A DNA stretch of 64,000 nt from Procambarus clarkii (lineage: Eukaryota > Arthropoda > Malacostraca > Decapoda > Cambaridae), in assembly GCF_040958095.1 (NCBI RefSeq), contig NC_091165.1, forward strand, positions 24,365,166-24,429,165. The letters are read 5' to 3'. This document shows positions 1 through 12,018 of the stretch, in pieces. The notes beneath the pieces are model-generated. The model searched no databases and was not told the origin of the DNA. It worked only from the letters and a program-made list of their open reading frames with translations. Each line of letters starts with the position of its first letter. Within the stretch, counting starts at the first letter, position 1. A program made the position numbers and the translations under genes.

Positions 1-640
1 AGTATCGAAATCGAGAGAAATTTATCATGATTGTCAATTCTTAAAACGATTCTTTAGCTTTTAAATAACAAAATTAACTTTCGTAGTACAATATATTCAC
101 GTATATATACGTGAATATAGTATACTTTGGTTGTATACAATAGGATTACAATTTATATTTTGTTGTATACAATTAAAACGCATGTTAATGAAGAGTGAAA
201 ATTTTTCACTTTCAGGTTTCTTCCAGCTGGATTTACCAATTCTTAAATAAATCTTATTATATTATTAATACAATTACTTAAATCAATCTTTTATATTATT
301 AATACAATTACCAAGCGCCTAATCTAAATCGATAATTTTCCAAACTAAAATACGTCAAATTTCTGAAAAATAACGATCCAATTATATCTTTGAAAAGAAT
401 CTGAATCCGAATGTAGACTTTTTAGTGGAATCGGCATCGGAATCGTTAGAAATTTTAGTATTGTCCAATCACTAATTTCATTAGCAACACAAGTAGAAAA
501 ACTTTTCAGATTTACATAAATTCAATAATACAAGTCTTTCTATTGGTCCATCACGTCCATATTTGTATGATCGACCATATTGTTGACCTATACTATAACT
601 AGTTACTATAGTAGTAGTTACAGTAACTACTCATTTTAGG
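1..640. other. AT-rich left edge, nothing recognised
   Basis: A short internal duplication (TATATTATTAATACAATTAC at about 256-312) is the only structure seen. Confidence 0.5.
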
Positions 641-792
641 AGTGTACGCTGCAAAAAAAAAAAAAAAGGGGGGGGGGTGTAAACAAAGAATATTTGAGAC
701 TGAGTATGAAAGCTGTGAAGGAAAAATGGGAAGGGTGGAGAAAAGGCGACATAGGTGTAACACAAGAGATGAGGGAGAAAATAAGAAGGGAA

Positions 793-945
793 GGGAATTA
801 TCAGGAAAAAGCGCCAAGCCATTACGACTATACAGCACTGGGAAGAGATCAGGATAAGGATTTGGGATGGGACGGGGAGGATGAATGGTGTCCAACTACT
901 TGAACGGTCGGGGATTGAACGCAGATCTGCATAAAATAAGAGGAG
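793..945 (-). mobile_element. tRNA-derived SINE, family C, truncated
   Basis: Shares AAGCGCCAAGCCATTACGAC and AGGATAAGGATTTGGGATGG with the 33.8-kb copy; the A-box end is missing. Confidence 0.7.
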
Positions 946-1178
946 AGCAATGGGAATCTGAGGGAAAGGGAAGAGGAATAGAGTGGAACAAAAACTAGCT
1001 ATCGGGAAAATAAAGATGACTGATGATGATTATGAAAATAAAGCTGAAAAGAAATAAAAACACGTTTTCTTTGTTCACATGAGGCTGTGGTAGGCAATTG
1101 AGGCCTCTTCTGCATTTTGTTAGGTAGGAATTTAGACCTAATTCCAAAACACCACTATCACAGGTCCTAAACATCTTT

Positions 1179-2270
1179 TTGAGACGAAGCCTAGATAGTG
1201 GTGTCATCTCTGACATACTTAAAACAGCGGAGATCGCACCACTTCACAAAGAAGGCAGTAAAGCAGATGCAAAAAATTGTGCCGGTTACTACGGGTTCAG
1301 AACAGGGCGCTCCTGCCTCTCACAATTGCTAGATCACTACCACGTGGCCCTAGGTGCCATGGAAGACAAGCAAAACTAGATGTAATATACACAGATTTTA
1401 CAAAAGCTTTCGACAAATGTGACCATGGTGTTATTGCGTACAAAATGCGCGTACAAGGAATTACTGGCAAAGGAGAACATGGATCTTCAACTTCCTAAAT
1501 AACTGAACGCAGAGTGTAATAAGCAACACAGATCATCTGCTGTGAAAAGCTCAGTCCCCTCAGGTACCGTACTTGCTCCGGTACTTTTTCTCATCATATC
1601 AGACGTAGACAAGGATACAAACTACAGTACTGTATCATCATTTGCAGATGACACTAGGATTTTCATGCGAGTAGACAATATAGAGGACACGGCAAACCTC
1701 CAATCTGATGTAAATCGGGGTTTTCAATTGGTCACAGATAATAATATGATGTTTAATGAAAATAAGTTTCAGCTCCTGTGTTATGGAAAAAATTAAAATG
1801 CATAAACGGAAACCATATATATAATACGGAATCAAATCACACTATAGAACGAAAAAGCAACGTAAAGGATCTAGGAGTAATCATGTCGGAAGACCTTACC
1901 ACCTTACCTTTAAAGAAAATAAAGTAGCTGTCACAACTGCAAGAATAATGACAGGTTGGTTAACAAGGACTTTCCAAACAAGGGATGTCATACAAATGAT
2001 GATGCTTTTCAAGACACTAGTGCTCTCTAGAGTGGAATATTGTTGCACTCTAACAGCTGCATTCAGAGCCGTAGAAATTGACGATCTACAGAGCGTGCAG
2101 AGATAATTACCGCCAGAATCCACTCTTATAAGTCATCTTAATTATTGGGACCGATAAAAAATTCTAAATCTGTATTCTCTAGAGCACAGGCGAGAGATAC
2201 ATAATAATCTATACGTGGAAAATATTAGAGGGACTGGTTCCAAATCTGAACACGGAGATTACATCACATG
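1179..2270 (+). pseudogene. Non-LTR retrotransposon reverse transcriptase remnant
   Basis: Frames at 1179-1379, 1277-1498 and 1542-1796 carry RT pieces in order: GVISDILKTAEIAPLHKEGS, GFRTGRSCLSQLL, YTDFTKAFDKCDHGV (RT motif with the first catalytic Asp), SSVPSGTVLAPVLFLI and SSFADDTRIF (the FADD box). The 3' part is readable to about 2270 (LNLYSLEHRREIHNNLY). Frameshifts, stops and a deletion around 1280 make it dead. It belongs to the Jockey/CR1-like non-LTR group by motif style. Confidence 0.85.
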
Positions 2271-2283
2271 AAACCAGTATCTT

Positions 2284-2518
2284 CTAGGTTATCTTGAGGT
2301 TATCTTGAGATGATTTCGGGGCTTAGCGTCCCCGCGGCAAGGTCCCCGACCAGGCCTCCTATTTGTTACACACACCCCAGAAGGCAGCCCGTAGCAGCTG
2401 TCTAACTCCCAGATACCTATTTACTGCTAGGTAACAGGGGTATCAGGATGAAAGAATTATTTTACCTATTTGTCTGCGCCTCCACCGGGGATCGAACCCG
2501 GGCCCTCAGGATTACGAA
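2284..2518 (-). mobile_element. tRNA-derived SINE, family A
   Basis: Tail CTTGAGGTTATCTTGAGATG is at the left; the tRNA-like B box (GGTTCGAtCCC on the minus strand) is near 2490. The A-box end is truncated. Full-length comparison: 59940-60196. Confidence 0.85.
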
Positions 2519-3138
2519 TATGAATATTTTCTTGTGAAACGCGCCTCTATGAATGTATCTAAGCTCATGAAAATATACAAAAATATAACATACATCATAT
2601 ATTTACAAATTATACATGAAGAAAATATACTGTTACTGCTCACATTGCAATGTTCGCTGGCTATGCATAAGTAAGAGAACCGTCTGTCCGGATGCATTAA
2701 TTTTATGAAACTTCCTTCTACACAATTATTGCAATATTTGAGACGATTTATAAATGCTAATAAACTACTGATAAATAATAAATGTTGAAATGCCATTTGC
2801 AGAATTATTTTGTATTCGGGCTGAGGCGTGGTGCAATTTAGCCAAACATGAGTGGTAGGTTGAGCCGCTTGTCCAAAAAACGAGGCGTTTTGGAAATGGA
2901 ATGGCTCGCTCCCACCAGCTGGCGATGCTATTCAAGACCAGTTATGCGTGGTTAGGTCATATGTAGGTTAGGTTAGGTTTGGATGACTCGTTTACCTGGA
3001 AATAACGAGTTCCTAAACGAATTCGTTCATAAAGTGTGAAATATTTACATTTAGCACACTGTTAACTGTTAATAATAAACTTATTGTGCAGTAATTATTG
3101 CTGCCGTTGCTTGTTGTAAATAGTGCACATTAAATTTG

Positions 3139-3206
<68 letters not shown>

Positions 3207-3208
<2 letters not shown>

Positions 3209-3362
3209 CAATGTCAGACCACGGAGGAAAATGAAACAGGAATTTCCTTAAGTACTTTCGTATATTAAATACATCTTCAGCATTCCTTCTGAAGATGTAT
3301 TTAATATACGAAAGTACTTAAGGAAATTCCTGTTTCATTTTCCTCCGTGGTCTGACATTGTC
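3207..3362. repeat. Perfect foldback: 74-bp arms, 8-bp loop, within (TA)n
   Basis: Left arm 3207-3280 (GACAATGTCAGACCACGG...) and right arm 3289-3362 are exact reverse complements; the loop is CATTCCTT. (TA)n tracts lie at 3142-3206 and 3400-3449. A transcript would form one long hairpin. Confidence 0.95.
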
Positions 3363-3395
3363 ACATTCTTAATCACGTGTTTATTTTCGTGATAT

Positions 3396-3452
<57 letters not shown>

Positions 3453-3599
3453 CAATTGAAAATGTTCAATATTTCAACCCCCATTAGCTAAGTAAACAGT
3501 GGGCTTCAACTTCTGAATATCATATGTATCCTTCCCACTACCGCCCACAGCATGGGTTTTGAGGCCATAATAAACTAATTTAGCTTTTCTTGTCAAGTG

Positions 3600-5150
3600 G
3601 CCGGATCTCTGTTGTGCCTGTGGATAATTTGATCCATGTCTAAATTATGTGCTCGAAAAAACATTATATAATGTAAACAGAATTTATCAATAGTTCGCCA
3701 ACATGTAAAAATAAAATCAATCATGGCGGATTTGGTAATATATAAATGGAACATGTTTTCTAAAAAAAAAAATCGTATCCTGCCTGATACTTCTCTTATC
3801 GATATATAAGGGGTTCGAACCCTGGTCAGGGATGGTTGACTGGGCAACAATTATTACCTGTTCACGCGCCCTGTTCACACACAAGTAATTGGAGACTTGG
3901 TTATACACTGATTAGCAAGCGTGTCCCAAAGAAAACTAGTGGGGTAAGGCTTAACATGAGCTGTGTGAGTGGAAAGTTTTAAGCCTGCTAACAGTAGTCG
4001 GTAGTCCTCTACTGTACCTACCTGTAGTAAAAAGAAATACTACAGAGGGATGAAAGCAAACGCTACAATGAGATACACGTCGAAAAGAAAAAGAGGACAA
4101 AAGGAGAGAAGGAGCCGGAGAAGCGCAAGGAAGCAGCACCAGCATCTCCCCCGCTTATCCCTCACCATTTTGTCATTAGGAAGCCGATCCTCCCTCGCCC
4201 CTTCCCCGCCACACAAACTTGGGACTCTTCGGGGGAGGGGGGAAAATCTCTCCTCGACTCGGCCCAGATTTGCCTTCGATATATAACAACTTTGCATAAC
4301 AAATTACCAATAACGATGCTCCTGTATTTTCGATGTTTAAAAATTACGAGGCCGCCGCACAAAATGCAGAAGGCAATCATCCTGCACTGTGAGGAACGGA
4401 GAGAAGGGGCAGGAGGGGTGGGAAGAGGGAGGTGGGAAGAGGGAGAGGAGTGGGAAGACGCAGATGTAAGGTAGAGAAAGAGTGGAAGGAGGGAGAGCGA
4501 AGAAGTGAAGTGGGAAAGGGAGAAGTGGGAAGTACGAAGTGATAAGAAGAGAGGAGGGAAGATTGGAAGGTAGGGAGAGGGAAGGGGGGAGAAGGGCTTA
4601 CCTAACAGTGACTACATGAAATTTACAGGTTTAGCAATTTATGCCCCGCTTCCTAGTCATGTTGTACCTACTGAGTTTTAATATAACTTTCCTGTCTTTA
4701 GAATTCTTTGTCAAATCTGACCTTAAAATTAAGATGGAGACTTCGTCTCTCAGCAGTGCATTTCACCTGATGACCATCCGTACAGGGCATTTCCTTTACA
4801 TTACTACGACTTATTTGTGTTTCCAGCTCCATCTAAGTCCTCTGGTTCCACTTTCTCTAAATTTTAAGACTGTCCTTTTCCACCTTTCCTATTCTCCAAA
4901 GTATCTTCGCACTGTGAAAAGTTTCATAAACATAAATCTATTTTTAACATTTCTGCAGATTATCAAACAATTGTTTATATCTTGCACTAGGACTTTGCTA
5001 TATCGATTTATGTTCACCTGTACTCTCAGTGGAAAATATTTTACATATGAATCCTTTGAAAATGCGCTTAGCCTAAGCAAGATTTCACGCTCTGATGGCG
5101 TGAAAGTATTCAGCACTAACGTTATCTGAATGATAAAGAGTTTGTTACGG
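3600..5150. other. No gene recognised; purine-rich block at 4390-4600
   Basis: About 200 bp of GA-rich sequence (GGGAAGAGGGAGGTGGGAAG...) lies at 4390-4600. The 162-aa plus frame at 4641-5129 shows no domain and has Phe/Leu/Ser composition expected of AT-rich chance sequence. Confidence 0.5.
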
Positions 5151-5224
5151 TCGCTTGGTTAATTCATAAAGTCGACCACAGTTGTTTACCAAGTAGCAAG
5201 TATATGTTCTGAGAAGCGGTGCAC

Positions 5225-5227
5225 ATC

Positions 5228-5311
<84 letters not shown>

Positions 5312-5472
5312 TATATATATATAGATATATATATAGATATATATATAGATATATATATATAGATATATATATATAGATATATATATAGATATATATATAG
5401 ATATATATATAGATATATATATAGATATATATATATAGATATATATATAGATATATATATAGATATATATAT

Positions 5473-5530
<58 letters not shown>
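5225..5530. repeat. TA / TATATAGA composite microsatellite
   Basis: About 300 bp: pure TA on both sides, with a central block where GATA interrupts every 10-14 bp. Produces a meaningless 157-aa Tyr/Ile frame. Confidence 0.98.
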
Positions 5531-5535
<5 letters not shown>

Positions 5536-5880
5536 CTCCTTGTGGGATTTGTTACTCAACAGATATTCACAGCAATACGACTCCTTCCCCCCCCCCCCCC
5601 ACCCCCACCCTCCAGGTTCTTCAGCAATTCTGGTCACACCTTGTTTCGCAGAAGGCTGCCCTCACCCAGCGAGACAGCTCCGTGGTAAGTGCCACAATGA
5701 CACACGAGCTGGCTACTTGGCTGACGTGAATAAAAGCAATAACTCATTCCGATACAATAGCCTAACACTGACTCTGGCTTAACTGCAAGGTTCTATACTT
5801 TCCACCGTGAAAATATCTCAAATCAATAAGGGTCTTCAAAACTGCTATTGCATTCTTTTCAACATACTTCATCCAAAGTA

Positions 5881-6015
5881 GCATACTGTATATTTCAGAT
5901 CTTGCACAATGACATTTTAGAAAATAGCATACTGAATATTTCAGATCTTGCACAATGACATTTTAGAAAATAGCATACTGAATATTTCAGATCTTTCACA
6001 ATGACATTTTAGAAA
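5881..6015. repeat. 46-bp tandem repeat, three copies
   Basis: Unit GCATACTGAATATTTCAGAT ... ATTTTAGAAAATA repeated three times with few changes (CTTGCACAATG / CTTTCACAATG). Confidence 0.95.
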
Positions 6016-6444
6016 GTTTTGAGTAGTATTAAGTCAAAGTTCAACGCTGAAGAAACTTATATCACAGGAAGCACCTTTCAAGTATTGTAGACATATAAGA
6101 TATATACGTGGCAGATTCTGCCGCTAATCACTCCCTTTCAAAGTCACAGGCTAAGCTTTACCTCTAATAATGAGACATCGTTTGTAATCAAAATTGTAAA
6201 TCCTGTTCTTGATAAACACACGGATTTTAAATTAAACTGTCACAAAGCTACATGATTAAAAACCGAAATAATTAACAAATTCGCAACAGGTGTTTCATTA
6301 TACAGAACAGACTACCGGTAAAGCAAGTGCAAAGTGGTTTAGTCAGGAGAAAACTAAATTAGTTCTACAAAAGCTTGAATTATGGGAAATCAGAGATGTC
6401 AAGAGAAGGTATAGGTTAGTAGTCTGTATGAATGAAGATCAGAG

Positions 6445-6935
6445 GTGTCATAAGAATATAAGAAAGAATTATACTCCAAAAGGTCTATGGACCCATACAA
6501 GGCAGCTCTTATTTATACTTATCCAAACGCATTCATGTATATATCTAACCTACGTGGGAAACAATCCAGCAATCCCAGGTCTATTACGTTACCCACTAAT
6601 TTGTCCCAAAAATCAACAACCTTGTTTCCAAACTAGTATATACCCAAGTCTTTCCTGAATCTAAACTTAGCCAAGATAAGGCCATTGTTTCGAGTTATAT
6701 TTTGTGCTTATGTATTTAAAAGATAATATATAACCTCTGAGTTATACCCTTTTATCTATTTATATACTACAAGACTTAATCTTTCTAGAAATGTAATTTT
6801 TTAAATTTCTGCGATTAACTTTATTATCCGTCTCTGCACGCGTTCAAATGATGTTTATGTCCATTCTGTAGTACGGATATCAAAACAAACTGCATGATCT
6901 AAATGGGTTCTAACAAGTACAAGATAATGCTGAAG
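6445..6935 (-). mobile_element. Antisense LINE-like repeat fragment
   Basis: Contains the family text CATACAAGGCAGCTC, AATCAACAACC and GTCTTTCCTGAATCTAAA that recurs in decapod genomes, here in antisense orientation and decayed. Short pieces of the same family occur at 44520-44610, 56405-56470 and 59060-59115. It explains the 122-aa open frame at 6290-6658. Confidence 0.5.
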
Positions 6936-9840
6936 GTACAGGTTGGTAGTCTGTATGAATGAAGATGAAGGGTGTTAAAAGAAGATACAGGGTAGTAGTC
7001 TCTATGTTTTAAAATAGAAAATATCACACAAGATATAGGATGGTAAATTATCTTATTGAATGGTTATGTAAGAAAAAATAAGAGAAGATGGCTCTAATTT
7101 TCGACTGCAACCATCATTGGACCAGCTATAACAAAATACTACTTATCACTATCAATAGAGAAGCTGATGTGAAAAAAACAAAACAATACGCTTATATTTT
7201 TTGTATGCACAATATATCACACGGTGATGTATGGTGCATACATGAAAATCCTGAATATTCTTGAGCACTAACTTTGTCGATACCGATACATTCATGGACC
7301 AACCTGTCTTCTCGAATAATACAATGTATTTTAACGTAAAAAAATCCCCAGGTAATATAAATTCATAGCGGCTCTCAGTCACTTTTTCTACACGTGGGTT
7401 TTTGGTTAGGCTAGGTTCAGACAATTTAGTTACATTTCAGTACATTATTTCTGTGACGTACAACTTGAGAAGTTGGGCCGCATGAAGACATTGCTATGCT
7501 AAATTATATAAAAAACTACTCATATAAAAGTCAATAATATGCAAGGAGATGGATTGCAAGAAGTTAAGAATATAGACGCAATCAAGTTAACCTAGGCAGA
7601 GTAGGAGCACCGCGACATTTCTGAACTCATGTAGTAAAATATTTGTTCGAAATCAGATACTGCAGGCAGACCTGTTTTAATTAAACTAAAGATGGAGGCA
7701 CAGCTGAACAGAAGTGTCTGGCCATCTGTGATTGGACCCTATATTTACGAATTTTCTGATAGTGTAAGGGAAGCAGACCTGGACAATTTAAGTGAAGCAG
7801 TCCAGAGCAGTGTAGGGGAAGCATTATCTGACAGTGACAGCGAAACATTCTAGGAGAGTGCGAATGAAGCAGGTCCAAGACAATGAAAAGAGAAGCGTCA
7901 AGCCTGTTGGTTAGGTATAAAACAAAAACGAAGGTGGTAAGGAGGATGAGCACGAGTAAGGATGATCGTAAGTTGTTCGAGCAGAAGGAATATAATACCT
8001 ACTGCAGTATTGTAAGAGGAATGTCTTGGTAAAGAAAGCGAGTGATTTCTTACAGTGTAATAGCACCAATGTTGACAAAATAAACAAGAATGCAATTGTA
8101 AATATGCATAAAGGTCAAGAAACACAAGGAAAGTCAGGAATATCGAAAATGTAAGAAACAAGTGCGACAAAATAAAAAACTAAATTTACAAAGACAAATG
8201 GTGCATGAAGAGCCGGAAACTTGAGTAAAACAAGTACCTGAACAGGTGCATGGTTACCAGGTTTGTAAAGGTCCTAGGAATATGACATGTGGAAACACAC
8301 TGGCTAAGAATTGGGAAGGATATGTAGGAAAATAACGATGCAAATAAATGTCGTAAAAAAATAAAGTTAAAGGTCACAAAAGGTTATATAACTATCAACT
8401 TTGTAATTATATTTAAAGTACTGTACAGTATATGTTTCATTGTCTTCAAATATTAAAAAAACGCTTTGGATATGGAAAATATTATTTTTAAATATCAACT
8501 AAATAAAAGAACTTTGTGTAACTTTAAGACAGGTTGAATAGGGATAACAAAGGTTTCCATTAATCATAAGCCATCACATATATTACATTTATAAAATAAG
8601 TTATATAAGGGAATAATATAAATTTATTGGACTTTATTGCCGTACAGTAAGAATAAGCTGCCTGTTAAATTTGCATGTGTGAATTATATTCCCAGAAAAG
8701 TTTCTAAAACTGAATTATTCTTAAAGATATACACGTGCATAACATACTACTGCAAGCTGACAAGTATACAACATACTGCTACAAGCTAGCAGTAGACAAG
8801 TGTATAGCATACTGCTACAAGCTAAGAGAAGACAAGGGTGTAACATACTGCTGCAAGGTAGTGTACTGAAGGTAGAGAATCAGTGCTCACATTTTAACTG
8901 GCATGACATATGTCTAAACATTCATGTGACGTTTAATGACCCACAACAAAGAGAATTCGTGCATAGATATAGAGCATAGTCATGACACCCTCCCTACCAA
9001 CGAGAGATTGAATATTTGACACATTAATAGGTGTGAAAATATAAGGAAATAGAGAATATTGTGCATACATTTTACCTTTGTAAGACTAAAGTGATAATTA
9101 TAAATTACATAAACTATAAAAGCCTTATGTGGAAAAGACATTAGAGAGAATTTCACGGAAATTTTATTATTTAATATTGAAGTGAGTAGCAGAAATCTTA
9201 ATAATAATTATGCAAGTTTCTGAAAACGTATTTTTAATGGAACATTAGTCTCTTTAACATACAACAATATAAGATTTGGGGGTTTACAGTGTAGATGACA
9301 TAACAATGTTTTATGTAACGTAAATGTATTAATGATCATGGACATAGTTTAAAGGATAAAAATAAATGTAGCCTACAACAACATTTATTGGCTACATTGT
9401 AACTTACAACGCTCCATGTTAGTAAACATATGAGTTATTACGTTACATAATACAAAAAATATTACATATACCAACATATTTAATGTATCATAAATACAGT
9501 ACATCTAAATCCAAAAGTATGACACTGACAAAATTAATAATTTCAATAATTTTTGTTTAAGTTTCTATGTTATTTAATCTCTCTTAATATTTGCAATATT
9601 TTCTATGCAGACAAAGGCTTTACCACGCTCGGTAGGAAATACAAAATATGTTTTAACTTTCCTTTAATGACATCTACGTATTTGATATTCATCCACATAA
9701 ATACTCATAATTAATTTCCGAAGTAAATAAGTCCCTTTGCCCTTCACACTGTAAAGTTTCATTAGTTAAACGTCCTTGATGAGACAGTTACTGATAGCAT
9801 AATATAATTTGCCTTAATATCTAAGGAATGCAGAATTTAC
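6936..9840. other. AT-rich stretch without a recognised gene
   Basis: Only the degenerate tandem repeat at 8742. A 53-codon plus frame from 7692 (MEAQLNRSVWP...SDSDSETF) has an acidic tail and then stops; it may be transposase debris, but no domain is visible. Confidence 0.5.
8742..8866. repeat. Degenerate tandem repeat around ACATACTGCTACAAGCTA
   Basis: Four imperfect units sharing CATACTGCTACAAGCTA and GACAAG, spaced 30-50 bp. Confidence 0.7.
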
Positions 9841-10039
9841 ACTGTAACCCAACCTGAGGGCTCGCCCACCCGGCGGTCAATCAAAAAAGGCGCATTCAGC
9901 CATTTTAAGTTTCTTAAATATAAGGTAATATTTCATACTAGAATGTGCTGAATAGTTAGGCCTAACTTAGGTGGTTAAGTTCGGATGGTAACTATTGATA
10001 TTTGCAGTACGAGAATGAAGCATTTAGAGAGGTGCAATT

Positions 10040-10970
10040 CAACAACCCGTCCTCGACTCAAGTCCATTACATCTAGCGGTCGACCCCACAGACGCATTCA
10101 TAAATTTTAATATGCTGTTCATTCAAAACGGGAATTTTCTCAAGTATAAATTAATATTCTAATATATTAGCATATTGTGCATATATAGGCATAGGTTAGG
10201 TTAGGTTAGGTGTTTAGGTTCTGTTGGCGATTATTTGTATTTGTAGTACGTGGGTGAAGCATTTATAGCGTTGTGATTCGAACAAAATTCGTCAGTGAAA
10301 CACTTGTTCCGGATATGTTCGAACGTCAGCAGTTGTGAGTCGTGTGTAAACCGCTTTTCATTCATAAACAGGGGGTTTGTTTATATTCTGCACAATGGGG
10401 TATTCTGCACAATGGTTAGTTTATTGTGCACCCCATACTCATCCTGTGAGCGATAGCACAAGAAAGGATTACAGAGGGCACAAAAGGTCTTCATCAGACC
10501 TCAACGGAGATTATTACATGCTACAGGGACTATACATGATTTGTATAAGTGTGCAAAGCTGTCACGTGTGCATTAGTGCTTCAATTAAAAGTTTGTACAT
10601 ATTTCACTGTGGACATTGATTTAGGAGAGCAACTGTGCATTAAATACCTAAACACGCGTCTTAACGCTAGTAAGCGGGTGCATGGAATCACTTTTGGATC
10701 TTTGTTTGAAGGACGGGCTGAACCACAACGCTGTTAATGCTTCACCCATGTACAACAAATACAAATAATCGCCAACAGAACCTAACCTAACCATTGCCTA
10801 TTGCTATTGCTAACCTAACCATTGCCATTGCTAAATGATTAGCACAATATGCTAATATATTATAATATCAAGTTATATTTGAGAAAATTCCTATTTTGAA
10901 TGCACAGCATGTTAAAATTGATTAATGTGTCTTTGGGATCGACCGCTGGATGGAATGGACTTGGTCTAAG
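10040..10970. mobile_element. Large foldback element with about 200-bp imperfect arms
   Basis: Left arm about 10055-10270 (AAGTCCATTACATCTAGCGG ... GGGTGAAGCATT) is matched in reverse complement by about 10735-10965. Both arms carry GGTTAGG runs and GTTCTGTTGGCGATTATTTG. The centre holds the 260-bp repeat found again at 12817-13075. No transposase frame seen. Confidence 0.7.
10417..10675 (+). repeat. 260-bp dispersed repeat, copy 1
   Basis: Starts near GTTTATTGTGCACCCCATAC and ends near CGCTAGTAAGC. Nearly identical to 12817-13075. The first part (CACCCCATACTCATCC) also occurs in diverged form at 24267-24400, and inverted at about 3475-3590 and 13245-13350. Confidence 0.85.
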
Positions 10971-11051
10971 GAAGGGTTGCACAAACTGCAGGGTTAGCGG
11001 CTGGATTAACAGGCATTTGGCCTTTAGTTTTAAAAACGGGCTGCATGGCAG

Positions 11052-11090
11052 ATCCTGACTGCTAAGATTGTCAATCTTAGCAGTCAGGAT
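11052..11090. repeat. Perfect 19-bp-arm palindrome
   Basis: ATCCTGACTGCTAAGATTG, one T, then its exact reverse complement. No poly-T follows. Confidence 0.9.
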
Positions 11091-11217
11091 AGCAGACCCC
11101 CCCCCCTAAGATTGATGAAGGTTAGGCCACCAAAGAGGTGGCACGAGCATGAATAGCCCGTAAAAACCCCTTTAAGATACTGCAGTGGCTTTTTTTACTT
11201 TTAACTTGATGTATCTG

Positions 11218-11370
11218 AAGAAATCCACAAGGGCCGTGACTAGGATTCGAAACTAAGGCAGCGGTCTGGGATGCTCTCGGACGTAGGTTCGAATCCTCGT
11301 CACGGCCCTTGTGGATTTGTTCATTTGATGCATCACGCGCTATTGTGATTTCTGTGTGTACTGATATATC
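11218..11370 (+). mobile_element. SINE, family D-like, with inverted head duplication
   Basis: The plus strand has a B box (AGGTTCGAATCCTCGTCACG), then CCTTGTGGATTTGTTCA and a TTGTGATTTCTGTGTG tail. Just left, 11221-11250 carries the reverse complement (AATCCACAAGGGCCGTGACT), so about 30 bp is present as an inverted duplicate. Confidence 0.65.
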
Positions 11371-11384
11371 TGACTGTCATCCCA

Positions 11385-11530
11385 CCAGGAGAGGTGTACG
11401 CCTCTCTAGGGGCCCTCAGACAACCTCCACACACAACTCCACCGGCCTACCGGGGTGAGAATAGCTTGAGCTACCTCATCCCTTTGTGTGTATTTTACCT
11501 CAATAAACTTATTTCAATTTCAATTTCAAC
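11385..11530 (+). repeat. Retroposon end with CTCAATAAACTTATTTC tail
   Basis: GAATAGCTTGAGCTACCTCA, then TACCTCAATAAACTTATTTC and CAATTT repeats. Other copies: 15340-15435 (+) and 35045-35125 (-). Confidence 0.7.
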
Positions 11531-11630
11531 TCCACCGACCAGTCCCGGAGCAGCACCGACCTGGGCCACCTTAGAGGCAACAATCATTAAGAGTTAAACA
11601 ATTAACTACATACAAATTTCAGGAACTTAC

Positions 11631-11992
11631 CGGACACCGCAAGATGATCCACCAAAAGCAGCTTCATTAGTACATTCAGCAGTCACTTATCAGTCACTTC
11701 CTTATTCATTATCCAACACCAAAAATAATGACTGACATGGAGTTCACTGACGAAAAGAAGGACATAATTTGACGATGTCAACTTCCACCTCAATAATTAA
11801 GTCTACGCGGAGTATTTACGTGCTCGTTTGCTGCGTTTAATATTACTCTGTCATATGTTGTGATCACCGCACATATCGTATGACACATCACTGCCGCACA
11901 TGAATTAAGGGTTACTAAAAAGTGTCCCGCCAGCACGCCGCCCGCCGTCCCGGGCCGACGACACGGTACACTGCTCCCGCCCAGTGTCAACT
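11631..11992 (-). other. Candidate first exon with signal-peptide-like start
   Basis: Downstream of a TATA/Inr pair on the minus strand, about 325 nt of leader precedes ATG at 11667. The coding part is MKLLLVDHLAVSG, ending in phase 1 at a strong donor (G|GTAAGT, 11625-11630). The hydrophobic MKLLL start suggests a secreted product. No matching second exon was recognised at lower coordinates, which are repeat-filled. It may be an orphan exon, a non-coding RNA, or a gene continuing beyond what I can see. Confidence 0.3.
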
Positions 11993-12018
11993 GAGAGCCT
12001 CTTCAGTTCTGTTATATA
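11990..12018 (-). promoter_or_regulatory. Candidate TATA box plus TCAGTT initiator
   Basis: TATATAA (12018-12012) is followed, 26 nt after its first base, by the A of TCAGTT (A at 11992). This matches the arthropod initiator at nearly the standard spacing. The next about 60 nt are GC-rich. No DPE match found. Confidence 0.4.

Noticed and set aside
4641-5129. 162-aa plus-strand frame
   Set aside because: No recognisable domain, no repeat partner, composition typical of AT-rich chance frames.
5164-5637. 157-aa Tyr/Ile frame
   Set aside because: Translation of a TA/TATAGA microsatellite.
5881-6015. CRISPR-like array
   Set aside because: Three directly adjacent 46-bp units without spacers, in a eukaryotic context.
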